In this document: one piece after another, positions 61,981-64,000 of the stretch
How the letters are laid out: every line of letters begins with the position of its first letter
Position numbering within the stretch: position 1 is the stretch's first letter
Source of the DNA: Mycolicibacterium sp. BiH015
Lineage (GTDB): Bacteria > Actinomycetota > Actinomycetes > Mycobacteriales > Mycobacteriaceae
Length of the DNA: 64,000 nucleotides
Assembly (NCBI RefSeq): GCF_027706845.1
Contig: NZ_JAQGCZ010000004.1
Span: forward strand, 434,001-498,000
Direction of reading: 5' to 3'
Translations under genes and position numbers: made by a program
The notes under the pieces: generated by a model
Databases searched by the model: none
What the model was told of the DNA's origin: nothing
Seen by the model: only the letters and a program-made list of their open reading frames with translations

Positions 61981-62981
61981 GTGCGTGGCGGGATCTCCAC
62001 GGTGTCGCCGACCACGTCGATCGCGACTTTGCCGCGCAGCGCATACGCGCGTCTGTTCTCCAGGACTTCGTGAGCATCGCCGACTCGCTCAAGCGGAAGG
62101 GTCGCGCCGATGACCGGTTTCACAAGGCCACCCTCGACAAGGGTGGTGAGGGCGTCCAGTTTTCCCCGGTTCTGTCGTGTGAACACGAAATGATAGGCGG
62201 CGTTGCGGCCCCATGCCTCGATGAGATTCTGTGGCTGCGCAATGTCGACGATGCTGACGACGCGCCCACCGTCGCTGAGTATCAGCGGGCTTCGCGTGAG
62301 TGTGTCGCCTCCGATGGTGTCGAAGACGACGTCGACCCCATTACCGCGCGTCACCTCCGCGACGGTGTCGACGTAGTCTGTCGAGGTGTAGTCGATGACC
62401 ACGTCCGCGCCGAGTGAGCGGACGAAATCGTGGTCGTCGGCTCTCGCGGTGGCGATCACCTGTGTACCCATTGCTTTGGCAACCTGGACTGCGATCGTGC
62501 CGACGCCGCCTGCGCCGCCATGGATCAGGATCGTTTCGCCGGCGGTGAGCTGAGCTCGTGTCACAAGGGACTCCCAGACCGTTCCTCCGACGAGGGTCAG
62601 GCTCGCCGCCTCTAGGTGGCTGAGGTTCTCGGGCTTTCGGCCGACCAGTTCAACGTCGGCGATGTGCTGTTCGGCGTAAGAGCCTGGGCCGCCTAAGATT
62701 TGAGGTGTGTAGTACACGGCGTCGCCTGCGCGGAACTCGGTCACATGGAATCCGACCTCCTCGATCACACCGGAGACGTCGTGTCCGAGGATCGCCGGCA
62801 GCGGCACAAGTTCTGCGTAGTCGCCGCGACGAATCTGATAGTCGAGAGGGTTGACGGCGGTGGCGTGGATGCGCACCCGCACCTGGCGTGGCCCGACGTG
62901 GGGCACCGGGACGTCGGACAGCTCGAACGCGTCGGTCCCGCCGAAGCGTTCGAGCACAACGGCTTTCATAGAGTCAGTCAT
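61977..62981 (-). CDS. NADPH:quinone oxidoreductase-type medium-chain dehydrogenase
   Basis: A 334-residue zinc-independent MDR enzyme. The GroES-like N-terminal domain contains [20 protein letters not shown] and [14 protein letters not shown]. The Rossmann fold has [20 protein letters not shown] with the AxxGxxG-type loop. It lacks the structural zinc cysteines. It should reduce enones or quinones with NADPH. Its 3' end overlaps the dehydrogenase stop by 4 bases. MTDS or the ATG four codons later could be the start. Confidence 0.85.
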   Translation of the reverse strand: MTDSMKAVVLERFGGTDAFELSDVPVPHVGPRQVRVRIHATAVNPLDYQIRRGDYAELVPLPAILGHDVSGVIEEVGFHVTEFRAGDAVYYTPQILGGPGSYAEQHIADVELVGRKPENLSHLEAASLTLVGGTVWESLVTRAQLTAGETILIHGGAGGVGTIAVQVAKAMGTQVIATARADDHDFVRSLGADVVIDYTSTDYVDTVAEVTRGNGVDVVFDTIGGDTLTRSPLILSDGGRVVSIVDIAQPQNLIEAWGRNAAYHFVFTRQNRGKLDALTTLVEGGLVKPVIGATLPLERVGDAHEVLENRRAYALRGKVAIDVVGDTVEIPPRT

Positions 62982-63012
62982 GTGGATGTTCCTCGTCGTG
63001 GTCGCGGGCCGC

Positions 63013-64000
63013 TCAGTGCGTTCCTGGGTCGGTCAGGATCTCGACCATGGCCGGGCCAGGGTGGTCGAGTGCCTCTCGAATCGCGGTCGCGAGGTCGGCA
63101 CGATCGCTGACACGCTTACCGAAGGCGCCGCAGTCACGGGCCAGCGCCGAGAAGTCGGGATTGCGCAGCGACGTCTGCCAGACCGCATACTCGGCGCTGC
63201 GCTGTTCTTCGCTGATCTTGGCGAGTTCGCCGTTGTTCAGCAGGATGTGGGTGATGTTCATGCCGTACTTCACGGCGGTGGTGATTTCGGCGAGATACTG
63301 GCCGAACCCGCCGTCACCGGTGACAGCGATGATGGGACGGTCCGGTGCGGCCGCCCATGCTCCCAGTGCGGCAGGGAATCCGAAGCCGATCGAACCGAGA
63401 TAGCCCGACATGAGAACTGCTTGCGACGCAGATTCGAAGTATCGCCCGAACGAGTAGGCGTGATTGCCTACGTCGACCGTGATGACGGCGTCCTCGGGTG
63501 CCAGCTCATTCAGGTCGTGAAAGACGGCTGCGGCGGACACCCGCCCGCTGCCCGGGGCTGCGGCGGCGCGGCGAGCCTTCTCCATACGCCACACCGCCCA
63601 GCGTTCGGCGATCTCGGGGCGCTGGTCGACGATCGAGGGGTGGAGGCGCAGCCCTTCCGCCATCGCGTGGGCGGTGACACCCGCGTCGCCGAGTACCGGC
63701 ACCGTCACGGGCCGAAACCGGCCGAGCATCAGGGGATCTCTGTCGACCTGCACGGTGGGCTTGAAAGGGGAGATGCCGCTGTGGTTGGAGAACGACGCGC
63801 CGAACACCAGCAGGAGGTCGGCTTTGTTCATCATCCAGGAGGCGACGGGTGTTCCGGAGCGGCCCAGAACGCCGCAGGCCAGTGGATGCCGGTCGGAGAT
63901 CTGTCCCTTGGCCTTGAATGTGGTCAGGATTGGGGCGTTCATCCGCTCGGCGAGTGAAACTATCTGTGCCATATCGGCTTTGGCGCCGACGCCTACCACG
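63013..64000 (-). CDS. Thiamine-diphosphate-dependent enzyme, pyruvate oxidase/acetolactate synthase-like (partial)
   Basis: The C-terminal ~330 residues of a large TPP enzyme; the N-terminus lies outside the window. The central domain reads [20 protein letters not shown]. The cofactor-binding domain carries [12 protein letters not shown] and, about 27 residues on, [10 protein letters not shown], the usual GDG...NN pattern. The stretch [13 protein letters not shown] resembles pyruvate oxidase (PoxB)-like enzymes, although the acetolactate synthase and glyoxylate carboligase families are close. It lies 31 bases upstream of the quinone-oxidoreductase gene on the same strand. Confidence 0.78.
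   Translation of the reverse strand, partial: VVGVGAKADMAQIVSLAERMNAPILTTFKAKGQISDRHPLACGVLGRSGTPVASWMMNKADLLLVFGASFSNHSGISPFKPTVQVDRDPLMLGRFRPVTVPVLGDAGVTAHAMAEGLRLHPSIVDQRPEIAERWAVWRMEKARRAAAAPGSGRVSAAAVFHDLNELAPEDAVITVDVGNHAYSFGRYFESASQAVLMSGYLGSIGFGFPAALGAWAAAPDRPIIAVTGDGGFGQYLAEITTAVKYGMNITHILLNNGELAKISEEQRSAEYAVWQTSLRNPDFSALARDCGAFGKRVSDRADLATAIREALDHPGPAMVEILTDPGTH

Overview
The window is GC-rich, densely coded DNA from a mycobacterium, most likely a fast-growing Mycolicibacterium-type species. The main evidence is gene order. Reading across the window, the backbone fadD8, menC, bpoC, menD, an Rv0556-like membrane protein, mgtA, menG, menJ, grcC1, htpX, a gpdA1-type gpsA and yajQ follows the Rv0551c to Rv0566c segment of Mycobacterium tuberculosis, as recalled from that genome. 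YrbE/Mce operons, FadD enzymes and many GTG or leaderless starts fit the same group. Product names come from recognising motifs and families by eye, not from a search.

Layout. (1) 1-1.5 kb: the 5' part of fadD8 and a YCII protein. (2) 1.9-14.5 kb: a complete mce3-type lipid-import operon. A tandem TetR regulator (Mce3R-like) is followed by two YrbE permeases, MceA to MceF, a Mce-associated protein and two exported proteins. (3) 14.5-17.7 kb: an MpaB/DUF2236 oxygenase, a TetR regulator and an acyl-CoA synthetase behind a large palindromic operator. (4) 17.7-40.7 kb: the menaquinone region (menC, menD, menG, the reductase menJ and the prenyl synthase grcC1). It is interrupted by regulators, a DJ-1/PfpI pair, hydrolases, redox enzymes, HtpX and secreted proteins, and ends with gpsA, yajQ and a tRNA-Tyr. 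(5) 41-51 kb: accessory genes, many exported: an acidic secreted protein, a TesB thioesterase, lipoproteins, a Ddn-type F420 protein, a surface sugar-dehydrogenase-like protein, SDR and AraC genes, two very small genes and a proline-rich membrane protein. (6) 51.3-60.7 kb: a nine-gene minus-strand operon that pairs a Dpp/Opp-type ABC importer with a TauE-type permease, an IclR regulator, D-glucarate dehydratase and a 2-hydroxyacid dehydrogenase. (7) 61-64 kb: a divergent 2-hydroxyacid dehydrogenase, a quinone-oxidoreductase-type enzyme and a partial thiamine-diphosphate enzyme.

How the parts work together. Region 2 is expected to move lipids or steroids across the envelope, and region 3 could oxidise and CoA-activate hydrophobic substrates. 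Region 4 makes and modifies menaquinone. Region 6 looks like uptake and dehydration of a sugar acid.

Recurrent signals. At least sixteen genes have a TANNNT hexamer ending 6 or 7 bases before the start codon with no ribosome-binding site, the signature of leaderless mycobacterial transcripts; this rule also decides several starts. Three copies of a small GC-rich palindromic repeat lie just behind stop codons in the same relative orientation. Two copies of one terminator are identical. No rRNA, CRISPR array, insertion sequence, prophage or obvious new defence system was seen.
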